DNA from: Azolla caroliniana
Lineage: Eukaryota; Polypodiophyta
Reading direction: 5' to 3'
DNA length: 64,000 nucleotides
Assembly (NCBI GenBank): GCA_043228905.1
Contig: JBHGNT010000005.1
Location: forward strand, 4,526,001-4,590,000
How positions within the stretch are numbered: position 1 is the first letter of the stretch; each line of letters starts with the position of its first letter. The notes under the pieces are model-generated. The model had not been told where the DNA came from and did not search any database. It worked only from the letters and a program-made list of their open reading frames with translations. A program made the translations under genes and the position numbers. Shown in pieces: positions 32,676 through 45,542 of this stretch.

Positions 32676-35600
32676 TTCTTCTCCTATGTTTCTTTCTTCT
32701 TCGAACCGTAGATGTCCTTCAAAACCGACCGCCCCTGTCTTCTTCTCTGCCAGATGTTGCTCTTCCCAGAGCTTTCCACCCCCCAACTTGGTTCAGCTTG
32801 CAGAGAAAGCTCGCATATCTCTCTCTCCCGAAGAGGTAAGAATTTTGAAACTAAAGGAAAACGAGGTGATGCACGAGAATACAGTGGAGCGAAATATTGC
32901 GCACGAATGAAATGGAGTATTGCACACAATTAAAATTGAAATTTTCACATCAATGATACGAAATGGAAGCAAATGTTGCACATACATGAAATGAAATACA
33001 ATGGCTTGCATAAATGAGATGAAATGTTGCATATCGAATGTTTTTAAATGGAGCGAAATGTTGCACATCAACGAAATCAAATATTACGGATAAATGAAAT
33101 GATATGCTGACGATAAATTTAATGCTGTTGCTCATAAATTAAATGAATTGAAACGAAATGTTGTTATTCCTTGAGATAGAAAACAAGAATCCAGCTATAG
33201 AGTACAGGGTGGAACATCACTACGAGAGGGTAGAATGCGTGCAGTAGGTTAGAGATAGTGGAAACTTTAGAACTTAGAATGAATGGTGATATGTACATTA
33301 TAACCCTGTATAGTCGTTTAACCATCTCTCTTTCATTGTTCAATATAGTGAACATGATAAACTAACATATCCCTATGTGGCTATACATTTAGAGAGAAAG
33401 AAGAAAAGATGAAAGAAAGTCATATGAACAACCACAGAGAGCCAAAATCAACCTGTGGGATCAATCAAGTATGTTTCTGTGCAATCCACTATTGAGTTAC
33501 ATAGAGAAAAAAAACAAAGTCTGATAGCATTGATGTCATGAAAAACTACGATGTACACTTTCATATTTTAAAATCAGATTCTACCTACAGGTTTGTGAGA
33601 GACTACCATCATGACCTATTGGATCCAAAAAGCACTTCAAGGGTATGCACTAGTCAGATTTAAGCCTCTCCTGTGCTGAAGTAGAGAACATATATATGTA
33701 GCATAAGAGGTGAAAGTGGGGTAGGTGTGTCTAACTCTAAGAAGTTGTGCAAGGTTGTTGTATTGGGTAAAGATTGATGATGGGAGGTGGTGTTGGATGG
33801 CCATCTATGCTTCACATGGTGGTGAGAGATGCTTCTAGTCCTTGGGTTCTTGATTCGGACAAATTGTGTTTGGGCTGCTCTAGCGAGACCCCTCCACTCT
33901 CAATCTCCAGATCATAAACTACAGATCAGGACAATGATTTAGATAGAGAGAACGTGATGGTGATCATCATCATCATTCTGAGAAAACATTGACAGTGATG
34001 GTGATGTATTGTTGTTCCCACGAGTGAGTAGCATGGTGTATATAATGGCATAAAAGAGTTAGGTGTGAGTCTCTTTGGTTGATTCATCAGGTAAATGCAT
34101 TTGGCTCATGTGTTTTCCTAAGGGTTGCTCCTTCGTTGATTTGGGAATTATACTTATGCATGTATGTGCCTAAGAAGCAGGGATGGATGTATCCCAATTC
34201 ATAGAAGCTATGTGAGGTTGGGATACAGGGTAAATGATGGTGTAAAACATTGGCATATGTTTTACATCGTTGTATCAGGTGCTCTGCTTCCTCAGGCAGG
34301 CAAAGTATTTTGTTTAAACCTATGGTCTCCTTCTTTGTGCAAGCTAGCTTTATCTAGTCTATTAGATCTAAAATCATGTTTATGTATATTGGGTAAATGA
34401 TTGTAAGAGACTAGACAACAAATATGATTTTTTTACTGCTGAACAAGACACATTATGCTTCATGATCCTCACACATAACGTATGTTTTACAAAATTAATA
34501 ATTCAACAGCTTTACCACAGAACCATAGCGGAAAATAAGTTAATAACAAGTTATCATACGCTTAAATTTAGAAAATATGCTGCTAACATTTGTTGAAGGA
34601 ATCTAATTTCTATCATGGAAAGCTCTAAAAACATAAATTTTTATGATTATTAAAGATTTTAAAAGCATTAAACAATTAAAGTTCTCTCTATTTAAAATGC
34701 ATTCTTCTTTTTCTTTTGAACTGAATTTCTATATTATGCCAAAATAGAAGTTAAAACACCAATAATTTTCTATTATGATGTTACTTTTCCTATGTTCCTT
34801 TGTGAACTTTAGAGATAAACTAGTATATGCCAGATTTGAACTTTTTTACTTTTCTTTGTTGTTTCTTCATGATTCATGCTGCTGTTTATTTTCTTGTTCT
34901 CTCCCCCAAATCGGAATGACTCGTTCAGATTGAGGACTTTCGCCCAAAGCTTGAACAAATAGTTGGCTGGTACGTTACCTTAACCTAAATCTATTTCTAG
35001 TATGAAACATCTTTGTCCTATAAATTTCTGATGTAAATTTTTGGATTCACAATTAAGGTGCAAATCTCACCCATAATGTACAGTTGTCTGTATCGTTGCA
35101 CTTCAAAAACTCACATGTAGCCAGTGCTTTATGAGTTTCCTATTTTTATTATTATAGGTTTGGCCAACTGCAAGAAGTTGATTTGGAAAATATTCTGCCG
35201 TCACTTCGTGTTGGTAAGAAATTTTCATATGTATGGAAATTTCAAAATGAACCTTTCCAACAGAATATGTCTTGAATATGTCTTTTACAGATGCTGAAAG
35301 CCCAAGGCCACTTCGTGAGGATGTGACATCATGTTTTGAGAATAGGTATGCTACAAATCTTTGATAACTTTGTATATTTTAACTGTACAATATAACATTG
35401 CACTGAGAAATGTAAAATTGCATACTCTCATATAACAAGGGTTTAAATCTAAAGACACATTTTGCTGAATCTGAAGTTTTTTTAGTTCTTATGCAAGTTT
35501 TATTTTTGCATTTCATCACATGCGAAATGTAAGCTAGGATGAAATGATTTTTATTTTCATTGTCATCTGTAAAAATCTGTTTAAGAATGCAATGGTTTTA

Positions 35601-35839
35601 GATGCCCTCATTGTGCGTAAAGGGATAATTTAGAATTAGAGTCCATCAGTGTATATATGAAACCAGATGCATCTGAATTCAATAGTAGAAAACTTATATG
35701 GGTTTGTAAGTCATTATGTTCTGGTTACTAATGGTGATAATATTTTTTTGAACATAGAGATGCAATGCTTGCTGCTATTCCAGAGGCAGAAGGACCATAT
35801 ATTAAAGTGCCCAAGATTCTGAATGAAAGTATAGAGTGA
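32605..35839 (+). CDS. GATC: Glutamyl-tRNA(Gln) amidotransferase subunit C, organellar
   Basis: Small subunit of the GatCAB enzyme that converts Glu-tRNA(Gln) to Gln-tRNA(Gln); in plants this works in plastids and mitochondria. Five exons, 32605-32835, 34929-34969, 35158-35213, 35291-35345 and 35758-35839, all in phase, 154 residues, the expected size. The first 50 or so residues are Ser/Arg-rich with a TCT/CTT-encoded poly-Ser run (about residues 13-26), as for a transit peptide. The conserved core starts at LAEKARISLSPEE and continues with WFGQLQEVDLENILPSLR, PLREDV and a C-terminal IKVPKILNE. The start codon context (gacatggct) is good. Long first intron (2.1 kb) with a worn repeat array. 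Confidence 0.9.
32880..33165. repeat. Degenerate minisatellite in GatC intron 1
   Basis: Words of the form gaaatgttgcacat(a/c)aatgaaatg recur about every 30-40 bases, at least seven times, with many substitutions. This array produces the long open frames on the complementary strand, which are not genes. Confidence 0.75.
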
Positions 35840-38217
35840 CCTGCCTCATGCATTCTCCTTTTTCCTATCATATTTATATTTATATTATAATGAGATCCTA
35901 CAATCGATCTATTATCTTTGTTATTTGCTAATATGGCTTTGTATGCTAGATGATAATTATTACCTATATTGACACTTGCCAAAATACCCAGAATATTTTT
36001 GAAAGTACCCTAAAACCCCTCATTTTTCTAGAAAATACTTCTCTACAATCTCTCTCCTCTAGTTTTAGGGGAATTTTGAAAAATGAGGGCACTATCAGAA
36101 TTTGGAAATATAAGAGAAAAAATGAGGATGACATTGGTTTCTAAGATGAAGAGAATATGGTCAAATCCAATGGAGAGTATTCCCAGTCCATATTGGAAGT
36201 TTTGGATCAATTTTCTTTTTTCTGAAATAACTTTGTGATTGGCCTAGACAGGGATTCCCATTTGGAAGATATGTAAATGTTGGGAAGAGATTTTTGTGTA
36301 TGCAGCAACAGAACGTGCTTGTTCATGCATGAAACCCCCTTTTTCTGTCTGCTTATAAATTAAATTCAACAAATGTTAAGATAAGGATGTAGCGCTTTAT
36401 GGATTTTTAATGTGTCTTTCTGCTGAAGGAGGGTCAGCTTTAGGATTCTATACCCAAGCATAAAGGGAAACATAGAATTCCAGGATATTGAAAGTAAAAT
36501 ACAATTCTTATTATTAATATAAAGGGAAGGTGATCTGAAAAGACATTATTGGAGTCAGATTTCCTAGGTAATGAAATTTGAAAAATAACAAGCAACAAAT
36601 TGGAGATAGTATAGTCAAGATGTAATCAACTCAGTTAAAATCCAATGAGCAGTTGGTGAACTTCGATAAATATTTAGTTCCACAAAAGATAGCGTGTGTA
36701 GAATATTGCCCAACCCAATAATTGAAATAGAAAAATAGAAGATTAGCAACAAAAATACGAAGGTGAGAAAAAACATTAGATTTGAACAAATAAAATTTCC
36801 CCTAATATCCTTTTTCAACCCTTGAAAGAGTCATTATTGTTGTTATTTGAGCAGATTTGTGGTCAATTTATTCTCTTTAATCCTTCTACCTTTTGGGGTT
36901 AACGAATGGCATTTTATATATTCCAATGTTTTTCTCTAAATTTTACCAAATAAGCTATACTTGAAAACCATGCCTAATGTCATCATATTTGAGCCATTTC
37001 AAAGTAATGTATTTGTTTATGATGCGAGAAGCAATTGATGATGCATATTTTCTTACTTTCATTAATATTCAGCTTTTTTTTATCAATCATGTGAACTTAC
37101 CAAAGAGAAAAAAAAAACATACATGGAAGTTTGTCCCTCTCCTTTATCATCTCCAACCTCAAATCATCAAGAAGTTACAACTTACAAGCATGAATAAAAC
37201 TGTGATTATTTTTATTGTGACTTGGAACTGCATTTCTCACCAATAAGCTCATTTGCATGCAAGTCACGTTGCATTGATGAAAAACTTCACTCTCTTGAAG
37301 GCTATCAAATGCCATGAACATGTAATGTCAAACAAATTTTAGCATTTTCAAACCTAGTTTACTTCTTTGTTTTTGTTGATTTCATGCATGCATACATACA
37401 TATATGCATAACACACACTCATACAATGTGAGCCATGTTGCTTGGATGAGAAACTTCTCACTTGAAGGCTATCAAATGCCATGAAAATGAAATGTCAAAC
37501 AGGTAACATTTAAATTGGACAAAGCATCCCATAGGATCTCTTACTTCCCTCATATTTATACACACCTACTAACATATGCGATCTTAAGAGGAGGCCAATT
37601 CAAAGGACCCCATAGGATTTCATTCTTCTCATGGATCTATGCTTACATGCATGTCTTTTGACATACATGCATTCATATATAAATAACCTTTAGAGTAGCA
37701 AGTTCTCCAAACTATACTCACATGTCTTTCTGCATTCTCACATGCATATGATACACATATCCTTCAAAGAAGAGCTTCTTTCTTTGCCATTGATCTTGTG
37801 TTAAGGATATATTTAATGATTAAGCAAATAAACATATAGTTAAAACAAAGAAATGGATTTAAGGGTATCTGTCTCCCATTAATGAGATTGGGCTAGTCTA
37901 ATCATTATATATATAGATACATAGATAAACAGATAGATATGTTCACAAATGAGCACACTGTAGCATGCCTTAATTGCAAAGAATACTTTCACACATGGTC
38001 TATCAAGTTAGAAAGGATACTTTTTTGTTAATCACTAGGATATCTCAACCAGCTCTAAATTTACATTCATGTAACAAAATCGAAATTCGATGGTAACAAC
38101 CCAAAGAATCCACCAATTCAAACAGTGGTTGTCACATCAATGAAAAGCATAAGCCAATACAGGATTTTGAATAGGATGCATTAGGGTACTATTTAGCGAT
38201 CATAGATTTGCATTAAA
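35840..38217. other. Convergent intergenic region GatC/glutaredoxin-like
   Basis: No gene is supported. It contains an imperfect direct repeat: about 37240-37340 and 37421-37505 share cttgaaggctatcaaatgcc and flanking words. A segment at 37010-37065 is also similar to 40195-40250 near the next gene. Confidence 0.5.
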
Positions 38218-38441
38218 CAAACCAAAGACGTTTGGTCTGATTTTAGCACGTGAAAACTTGTCCTCTGGTTAGTATGTTGTGTCCTTGCTTTCCTTTCAAA
38301 GAACATTTTCTTTAAACTAATTAATTTGCATAACCAAACCACAAACCATTGGTTTGATTTAATGTGCAACTGATTCTCTTGTTACTACACTGTGTCCTTG
38401 TTTGATTTTTGAATGCGTTTTCTTTAAACCAAGCTCATTCA
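38218..38441. repeat. Tandem duplication overlapping the 3' end of the glutaredoxin-like gene
   Basis: Two copies of about 110 bp (38218-38330 and 38336-38441) share aaacca, ggt(c/t)tgattt, gtgtccttg and ttttctttaaac words in order. The second copy runs into the last codons of the gene at 38435. Confidence 0.6.
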
Positions 38442-39787
38442 CACAGTGGACACATCATCAAACCATTCTCGTTGCACTCCATGCAACACTCTACAACATC
38501 CTTGTGAGAGATTCGCTTGCGGCTACCCCTACATATTGAGCATGGTATAAACCTTACATCAGCACAAACACTGCAAACATTCTTACTGTTTGTAGGTAAG
38601 CCTTCCACAAGTCTTGCAAGGATTCCTTCTTCATGTAATACTTCCACTTCAGCAGCACCTCCAATATATCTCCCCATTATAAACAGCCTTGGCACCAACA
38701 CTACCTTTCCCATTAAATCCGTAAGCTCTTGCCTGAACTTGGAATGCATCCATACATCTCTCTCATCCACATGCACTCTCAATCCTTTCAATATCAACCG
38801 GAGCATAAAACCATCTTCAAAGGTCTTTCTAACAGCCCTCAAACTCGTGAAGTAGATAACTATTTTGTTTTCACAACCCAGTGGACAAATCCTTTCGAAT
38901 TTGTCAAGATACTCTTCTCGACTCCATTCTTTGTCCTCATTTATGAGAGAAAAGACTTCAGAAAATGAAGGTTTCCTATCATGAAGAGAGGCATTTTCCA
39001 GCTGAGCAGTGTGCATTCTCAGACTCTTACATTTCATATTGTCCTCATGACAGCAACTATCTTCATCTGAACATGACATTTCAGAAGCTGAAGCAGTATT
39101 CTCAGAGGATTTACCCTCAGAAATTTTCCAGCAATCTTCAACAGCTTTCTCAAAGTTAGCCAAAATGCAGGGATCAAAAAGAGGAAGAATGCTATCCTCG
39201 GTCTCCTTGTCTTTACTTGGCATCCACTCATCTTCTGCATCATTCTCATCTCGAACAATAGTAACTGACACCTGTCTCGATAGAGAATCGAGAATTGAAT
39301 CATCACTGGACTTTACAGTAATACTTCCCTTTGAAAGCAATGAATTCTTCAGGCTAATTCCCCTAGTAGGTGATGCAAAAAGTCTTGATGGTGATTGTAG
39401 GCCAGGATTCAACAACAGCCTCAAGCCAATGGTTGCTTCACATGAATTGACTAACGAGACATTTGTGTTATCATTACAACTTAGCTGATTTGGACTGTTT
39501 GCATGTTTTCTCCTCGCATAATTGACTATTGAATCATGTGCATTAAGAACTTCCTTGTATTCCTCAAAGTCTAATTCTACCTCATCTTGCACCGATTTGA
39601 GATTCAATAGCATTGCATTATGCAAGGAATCTCTTCTTCTTGACTCGGGCATACTGAATAATCTCAACTTCCATGGTAATTTTGATAGCATTGCATTGTT
39701 GTTACTTCTGGCAGGTACAGAGTTTGTGTGTGATAAATAATCGTTCAGACTTTGTGTTTCCTGATTCTTCGATGGTATACTTCCCAT
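38435..39787 (-). CDS. Glutaredoxin-like protein with C-terminal Cys-rich domain (At5g39865-like)
   Basis: Single-exon, 450-residue plant protein of the At5g39865/At3g57070 family, whose biochemical role is not settled. A long Ser-rich, probably disordered N-terminal region is followed by a glutaredoxin-like fold at about 307-396 (KIVIYFTSLRAVRKTFED, RVHVDERDVWMHSKFRQEL, VPRLFIMGRYIGGAAEV). The usual CPYC/CGFS redox site is replaced by a Cys-free TSLR segment, so classic glutaredoxin activity is doubtful. A C-terminal cluster of four CxxC motifs (405-449: CSVC, CSIC, CMEC, CPLC) could bind zinc or an iron-sulfur centre. The N terminus MGSIPSK fits an N-myristoylation signal. A probable 5' untranslated exon lies near 41.7 kb. 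Confidence 0.88.
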   Translation of the reverse strand: MGSIPSKNQETQSLNDYLSHTNSVPARSNNNAMLSKLPWKLRLFSMPESRRRDSLHNAMLLNLKSVQDEVELDFEEYKEVLNAHDSIVNYARRKHANSPNQLSCNDNTNVSLVNSCEATIGLRLLLNPGLQSPSRLFASPTRGISLKNSLLSKGSITVKSSDDSILDSLSRQVSVTIVRDENDAEDEWMPSKDKETEDSILPLFDPCILANFEKAVEDCWKISEGKSSENTASASEMSCSDEDSCCHEDNMKCKSLRMHTAQLENASLHDRKPSFSEVFSLINEDKEWSREEYLDKFERICPLGCENKIVIYFTSLRAVRKTFEDGFMLRLILKGLRVHVDERDVWMHSKFRQELTDLMGKVVLVPRLFIMGRYIGGAAEVEVLHEEGILARLVEGLPTNSKNVCSVCADVRFIPCSICRGSRKRISHKDVVECCMECNENGLMMCPLCE

Positions 39788-40289
39788 GCTCTTGTAAGTG
39801 AGTCTTTATGAAGATGGAATATAAACTTAAAGCTAGATGCATAAAACTCTTAATAGAAAGTCAGTGGAAACTGAGTTTTCCTTGTTTCCTATCATGGTTT
39901 GCCATAGAAAAGAGCATGCCATTCAGTGATGTTGGATCGTCATGGCATTACCTCCAGGAACCCATAGTACAATAAGTTGTTCCTACATAGAATCGTTCTA
40001 AAAATATTAGAAGAAACATACATTAATCCAAAAACAAAACTAATGGTGCACATAGAAGAACTTATTTATACCGTGATGAATTTTGTGGAACAAAGCTAGA
40101 ACAAGACGAAGCCTTCACATGGGTAAGCACTCTTCATTTATACCTTCTTCACGAAATTTATCAAAATACACATTTTCTCAGACACCCTATGAAGTTGTTT
40201 ATGATATGATGAAGCAATTGAAGACGCGTATTCTCTTACTTTCATTCAACAAGGGTATGAATAGATGAACCCCATCCCTTTCAACTGTT

Positions 40290-41400
40290 AAATTAACATT
40301 TACTGAAGAAGAAAGCAAAAACACATTTTCTGAGAAACTAGAAGTTAAAAAAGACATTATTTATCAGAAACCCCAATGGACGTGCTCTTCTGATTCACAG
40401 AAACAAATATATAGTTCATTATTCAAGAAAAGAACCAAAAGTCTCAGAAATTCTGATGCCATTGCCCTTGTGCAGAGTTACAAATCAACAAATAGAGGAG
40501 ATACATGTTCTCTTCAAATTTGTGCAGAGTTTATACGCCTGTAAACGGTAATATGCCACCTCTCTCATTAATATACATAAAAAAAGAGCACATCCTCAAC
40601 CATTAAACACATCAAGAATAACATTAACCCTAATATTTGGTTGGCCTTTGAACAACCTTTCTGTTAAGAAAGATACATTGTCTCAGAAATCCTAACGGTG
40701 CTGATCTTCTGATTCATGAAAAACAAATATATAATCCAAGAAGAAAAAAAAGTTTCTCAGGTATTATGCCCTTGTGCAGAATTACAAAGCAACTAATTAA
40801 TTTTGCTTTCCAATAGACTGGTAAAAAAAATGACAAATTTTCTCAGAAAATTCTAATGATGTTTCTCTTCTCATTTCAGCAAAATAATGCTTTCAATATA
40901 ACCACGCCTCTCTCATCAGTATCAAGACTCATCATTATATATAAAAGAAAATATCCTAGTTAAAGAAGAATTAAACAGAAGACAAATCTTCTCAGCAACT
41001 CTAATAGATTTTCTCTTTTTTCTTATACAAAACCAAAAGACACATTTGTTCAACAACCTTATGGTATGGCTATTCTGAGATAGGCAAAGAAAAATTAAAA
41101 TTTAGAAAAGATGACACATTTTCTCAGAAAACCTAATGGCATTTCTCTTCTAATTCATGCAAATCCAGGATATAATTCTAGGAAAAAGGCAAATTTCTTA
41201 TTCCGACTGGTGCAAAAATTAGAAATGCAAAAATAGAATAATCCTGCAACACAAAGCTATAACTGCAAAAATAGCTTCTGATTTGTGTAAATTTTACGAA
41301 TCAATAAACACAAGATTCATGCAAAACAAAGTGCTATAATTCAAAACCAAAAAGACACATTTTCTCTTCTAATTTTTACAAAACTACAAATAGAAGAATC
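40290..41400. repeat. Degenerate tandem repeat in putative 5' intron of glutaredoxin-like gene
   Basis: Words close to acattttctcagaaa, tctaatg and tttctcttctaattcatgca recur near 40320, 40375, 40675, 40845, 40985, 41115 and 41355, with irregular spacing. Some copies share longer blocks, for example ttgcccttgtgcag near 40465 and 40768. Confidence 0.6.
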
Positions 41401-41634
41401 CCATCACATATATTTATATGCATTATACATATACACATACATACGCAGCGTGTGTGTGTGTGTGTATCAGAAAACATTACCCTGGCCCATTCAACTCGTT
41501 TAAACTAGCATTTCAAACCCTAAATTCATGCATGTGTTTCTAAAGGTTGTTAAAAAGAGAAGATCTGTCTAAACACGCAGAGGAAGCTAACGAGATGAAC
41601 AAAAGGAAGAAGAAGAAGAAGAAAGGGGTCTTAC

Positions 41635-41800
41635 CGCAAGTTGAAAAGTTGAAGATGTGAAGAAAGGAGAAGGCGGAGAGGGGGGGAGGAAGGGACCTCT
41701 GTGTTTTCTGTGCTGCTTCTCATTTCATACGAGCTGCCATGTTTTCTTTTCTCTGAGAGAGACAGACAGACAGACAGAGAAACAGAGAGTGAACGAGCGC
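41635..41800 (-). other. Probable 5' untranslated exon of glutaredoxin-like gene
   Basis: On the minus strand this CT-rich stretch ends with a good donor (cttgcg then gtaaga, border at 41635/41634). A (GACA)n tract at 41759-41778 and a (CCA)n run at 41868-41886 flank it. The intron would end near 39795, where the acceptor is weak, so the link to the downstream gene is an inference. Confidence 0.4.
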
Positions 41801-41928
41801 GCGGGCTTGAGATGTTGGTTTCACACTCGTCCGCCCAAACGGCAAAGCCAAGAATGCCCATGCCCAAAACCACCACCACCACCACACACACAAATATTTA
41901 CATACATTCATAATGTTATCGTCTGGGT

Positions 41929-42030
41929 ACCGCACCCTCGCCCATATGAGCGAGGTTTTAAACCTCAGACACTACTACTCCGCGAGAGCTTCCGCGTGAC
42001 CAGCTGGTCTATCAGAAGCTTGCCTCCACC
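41929..42030 (-). mobile_element. tRNA-like sequence (SINE head), minus strand
   Basis: On the minus strand tagaccagctggtcacg (complement of 41995-42011) resembles box A and gaggtttaaaacctc (complement of 41953-41967) resembles box B, about 30 bases apart. It is followed by a short palindrome (gcgagggtgcggtaccc region). It is probably a SINE of a different family from 601-985. Confidence 0.45.
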
Positions 42031-42889
42031 TCTTCACTGACACGTGAAAGCTTCTACCCCCTCTCCATTCGGTATATTTTTAACCTTACTGTAACTCGAC
42101 AGTTTCTGTAGCACCGTAACTTCTTATTAGGACCAATAGGCTAGAGAGCTCTCTCTGTCTTGCCATGGCTTTTAACCTAACCTTGAAGTTGAAAGTTTCA
42201 CACAATATATCGATTAATCGTGGAGGTACTCTGTTGTATTTTGATATAATCATGAAAATAGACGTGGGTTTTCGGATTTAAATCAATGGGTTATTGGCAT
42301 TGTACAATTTGTTTTACAAACTCAAACAAAACAATTAAGAATGAATGTCTCCTTTTCCTTGGGAAAAGTAACAACATCGTGCAACAACTTTAAGCATGCC
42401 TAGAAAAACATCGAGAATGTATAGACACTTCACGATATTGTCCTTCTTGATGAGACTTTATTTAAAAAGTATGTATCGGTGTTCAAAATGAGGGAAGGAG
42501 AGGGGGGTATGAGGACAAATCGTGGTGGAGTTAAAGATTAGAGGAAAGACATAAAGACATTCAACTTTGTTGATAAAACTTGGTAGAAAAAATATATATA
42601 AACAACAAAGTTTGTGACAAATGACGTGGGAGCATGTTGGGAACACGCTATACTATGTAACGTGAGCAAGGGTAGGTTGTCAATGCAAAGAGAAATCATG
42701 TGTGGATTATGTCCATGATGGAGATGAGGGTTTTGCTTCTCTTCAATAACATGCACTTAGGTAGAACGAGTGCGAGAGTGATATATCATCCTCAAAAACC
42801 AAATATGATCTATGGAACCGAGGTGAAACATTATTAACATGACATTTTGTGGAGTTGCTATTCATGCAATTTACCATTGAAATTTGCAA

Positions 42890-43130
42890 TCAAGAGTACA
42901 CGTTGTCAGTGGGAAAGAGACATGTATAACGCTAGTTTAGGGTTGAAAATGTGGCAAGAGACGTTGTTACTGGCGACCGCAATAGGTAAAAATGTTGAAA
43001 GGGAAATTGTTTTGGTAGTTCTCATGAGTAACCTTCGCAACTAGTCATAGATTATATTAGAGGGTTTACATTGACAAAATATCCTCATTGTCACGATAGG
43101 ATAATGAAGGTTTTTTTCATATCATCTTGT
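42890..43130 (+). repeat. Dispersed repeat, copy 1
   Basis: The stretch accgcaataggtaaaaatgt and the following 50 bases (ttgaaagggaaattgttttgg) are close to 43870-43930. A later part (gagggtttacattgacaaaa, then tcctcattgt) resembles 43955-44000 and 60310-60350. Confidence 0.55.
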
Positions 43131-43649
43131 TTGTATATTCGAAGAGAGGTCTTATTGTATGAAAATGTAGAAAAGGGGAAGTCATTTTATGAAAATATAA
43201 AGAGGACATAGAGATTGATGTTTTAGTGTCCACAAATGATTGGATATATGAGTTTCTGTATGGGATCATACTCAATGACCATTACCTTAGATATGATCAT
43301 GTATCAATTGTCATCAACAACTACGGGTGTTGTGTGACATTCCAAATAATTAAAGTTTGATAATTGCAGTGGTCACCAACACCGTCTATGCCTTAACTTG
43401 ATGGAAAACAGAGTTTTGTTAGTGGCATACATATCATTTGCATGTTGAATTAGTCCATGTCATGGTGAATGGTGTTGAGTGTTGCACACGAGATGATAAT
43501 CTCGTGTTCTATTCTATGCATATGCGAATGTGATTTTTGGTGGAAAATGGCATGCAAGTTACCTTTGTTGATACCTTTAAGATGGTGCCACCTTTTGGAT
43601 TGGATGTATTTCTTTATACAATTATTAAGGAGGATGCCAAGCCTAATTT

Positions 43650-44040
43650 CCTTTAATGGTGGAGGGCTAAAGCCATTATGATTGTCATGTCACAAGTTCA
43701 GGCATCATCGACAAGGACACCTTTGTCATCCTTTTAGTGGGCTTTCACTATGATAACATAGCTTTACCATTATTGTTGTATGCAACAACAATTGACTACA
43801 TTAGGCATTTGATATATAGTATAATTGCAACATGAGAAATGATTTATTGTTTGATGGTCTCCATCAAACTACCGCAATAGGTATGTATGTTGAAAGTAAA
43901 ATTGTTTTGGCGAATTTCACAACGAACCTATGCGAGCACATTGTTTCCATGTCTTGAGGGGATTACCTTGCAATATATCCTCACTAGTGTGATTGGAAAA
44001 TAAAGAGAGTTTTGTGTTGTTGTGTTATTTTAATTTATAT
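43650..44040 (+). repeat. Dispersed repeat, copy 2
   Basis: It shares aaagccatt, atgtcacaa, cctttgtcatccttttagtgg and accgcaataggt words, in the same order, with 59990-60400, and its later part with 42975-43130. The protein, if any, is decayed beyond recognition. Confidence 0.55.
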
Positions 44041-45480
44041 ATATCCACATTTATGAATATATAAATGTACATACACACATACATATATATAAATTATAAT
44101 ATACATATGTAGAGAGAGGGAGGGAAGAACGTAGAGTTCAAATGATTTGGATTTGTGAACCCCATGGATTGAATAAAGACTTTTTGACTTTTACGACAAA
44201 CATGGAGGATGGGTTCTAACATCAAAGCAATTGTTTGTTGGTATTGTAATCAAAATTCAAATTAAGTTTTCTCTGCAACCATCATGAACTGAATTACGAA
44301 AGTTAGCATATTGAGAGACGATGTCAATGTATCTCTTTTTCAACTCATTCTCAAGACAACCATGATAGCATTGCACTATCTCAAACTATCAACATTGATA
44401 TTTTTATAATGTTCAGAACATAAGTCCATGTTTGGCACTTACATCCATACCCTAAGGTTGCTAATATGTTTACAATATTTAAACTATACCATGTTCAAGG
44501 ATTTAGTTTACGTTTGTTTCTACAATCAATATAATCTTCAAACCAACATGACGGGGAGGCTCCAACACAAACTTGATAACCAATAATCAACATTATTGTT
44601 TACTTCCAAAAATTTGGTTCACATTGACGACTCTTTGAGAATAATAACTTGATACAAAATTAATATCTATTTTCTACCAATCCAATACACACATGTTTGT
44701 GACTTTTATGTGATCAATATAACGAGAGACATATTTAGAGGTTTCGTTGATTATTGTATTGGAGATTATCTTGTGTATAAATGCAAACATTTTACATAGT
44801 GCTTTACAATGCAATGTATCGTTTTTACCATGTTCTCTAAAGAATTGGAAAACATTCATATCATGACGTAAAGAGCATTGTTTTTGGGGAAGCCCTTTTA
44901 GTCAAGTATCGCATATGCTCCAATATATACGAGTCAATACAATATGTATATTTACACCCCAATAGTATTTTTTTGAAACACTTGATTTATGAGGTCATTG
45001 CCTCGTTCATTGGAAATTGTACCACATGTTTAAAAAAAAAAAAAAACCTCAAGATAAATTTGTTATGCTAAGAAAAACTAGAACTACTTTAGTTGTAAAG
45101 TTTTCTCTAGATAATAAAATTTATGTTCACAAACAAAATACTTGTAGATTTTAGACAATATCCTACTATATCAAATAGGGCACTATTGTTATTATGAAGA
45201 GGCAATTGTGTGTTGGGATTAAGCCCGAGTGAATGCGGAGCATGTTGCGATTTTTTACTTTAAGATATGACCAACAAAGAAAAGAAACAAGCAAAATTTC
45301 AAGTGTCATGTTCAAAATAGTTAAAACCATATTTGAGTGGCCCTAAGAATAATTTTAGTGATAATACATTTCTAACAAAGAAATCATCATCATCATTGGC
45401 AATGTCTTGTTTACTATCACATGGGTACAATGTTGGAATGACCAAGGGGACACCGCTCTCGGCCTTAATCTATTGTACAC

Positions 45481-45542
<62 letters not shown>

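Noticed and set aside
32523-32786. Minus-strand frame opposite GatC exon 1
   Set aside because: Shadow of the AAG/TCT repeats and the real GatC coding exon.
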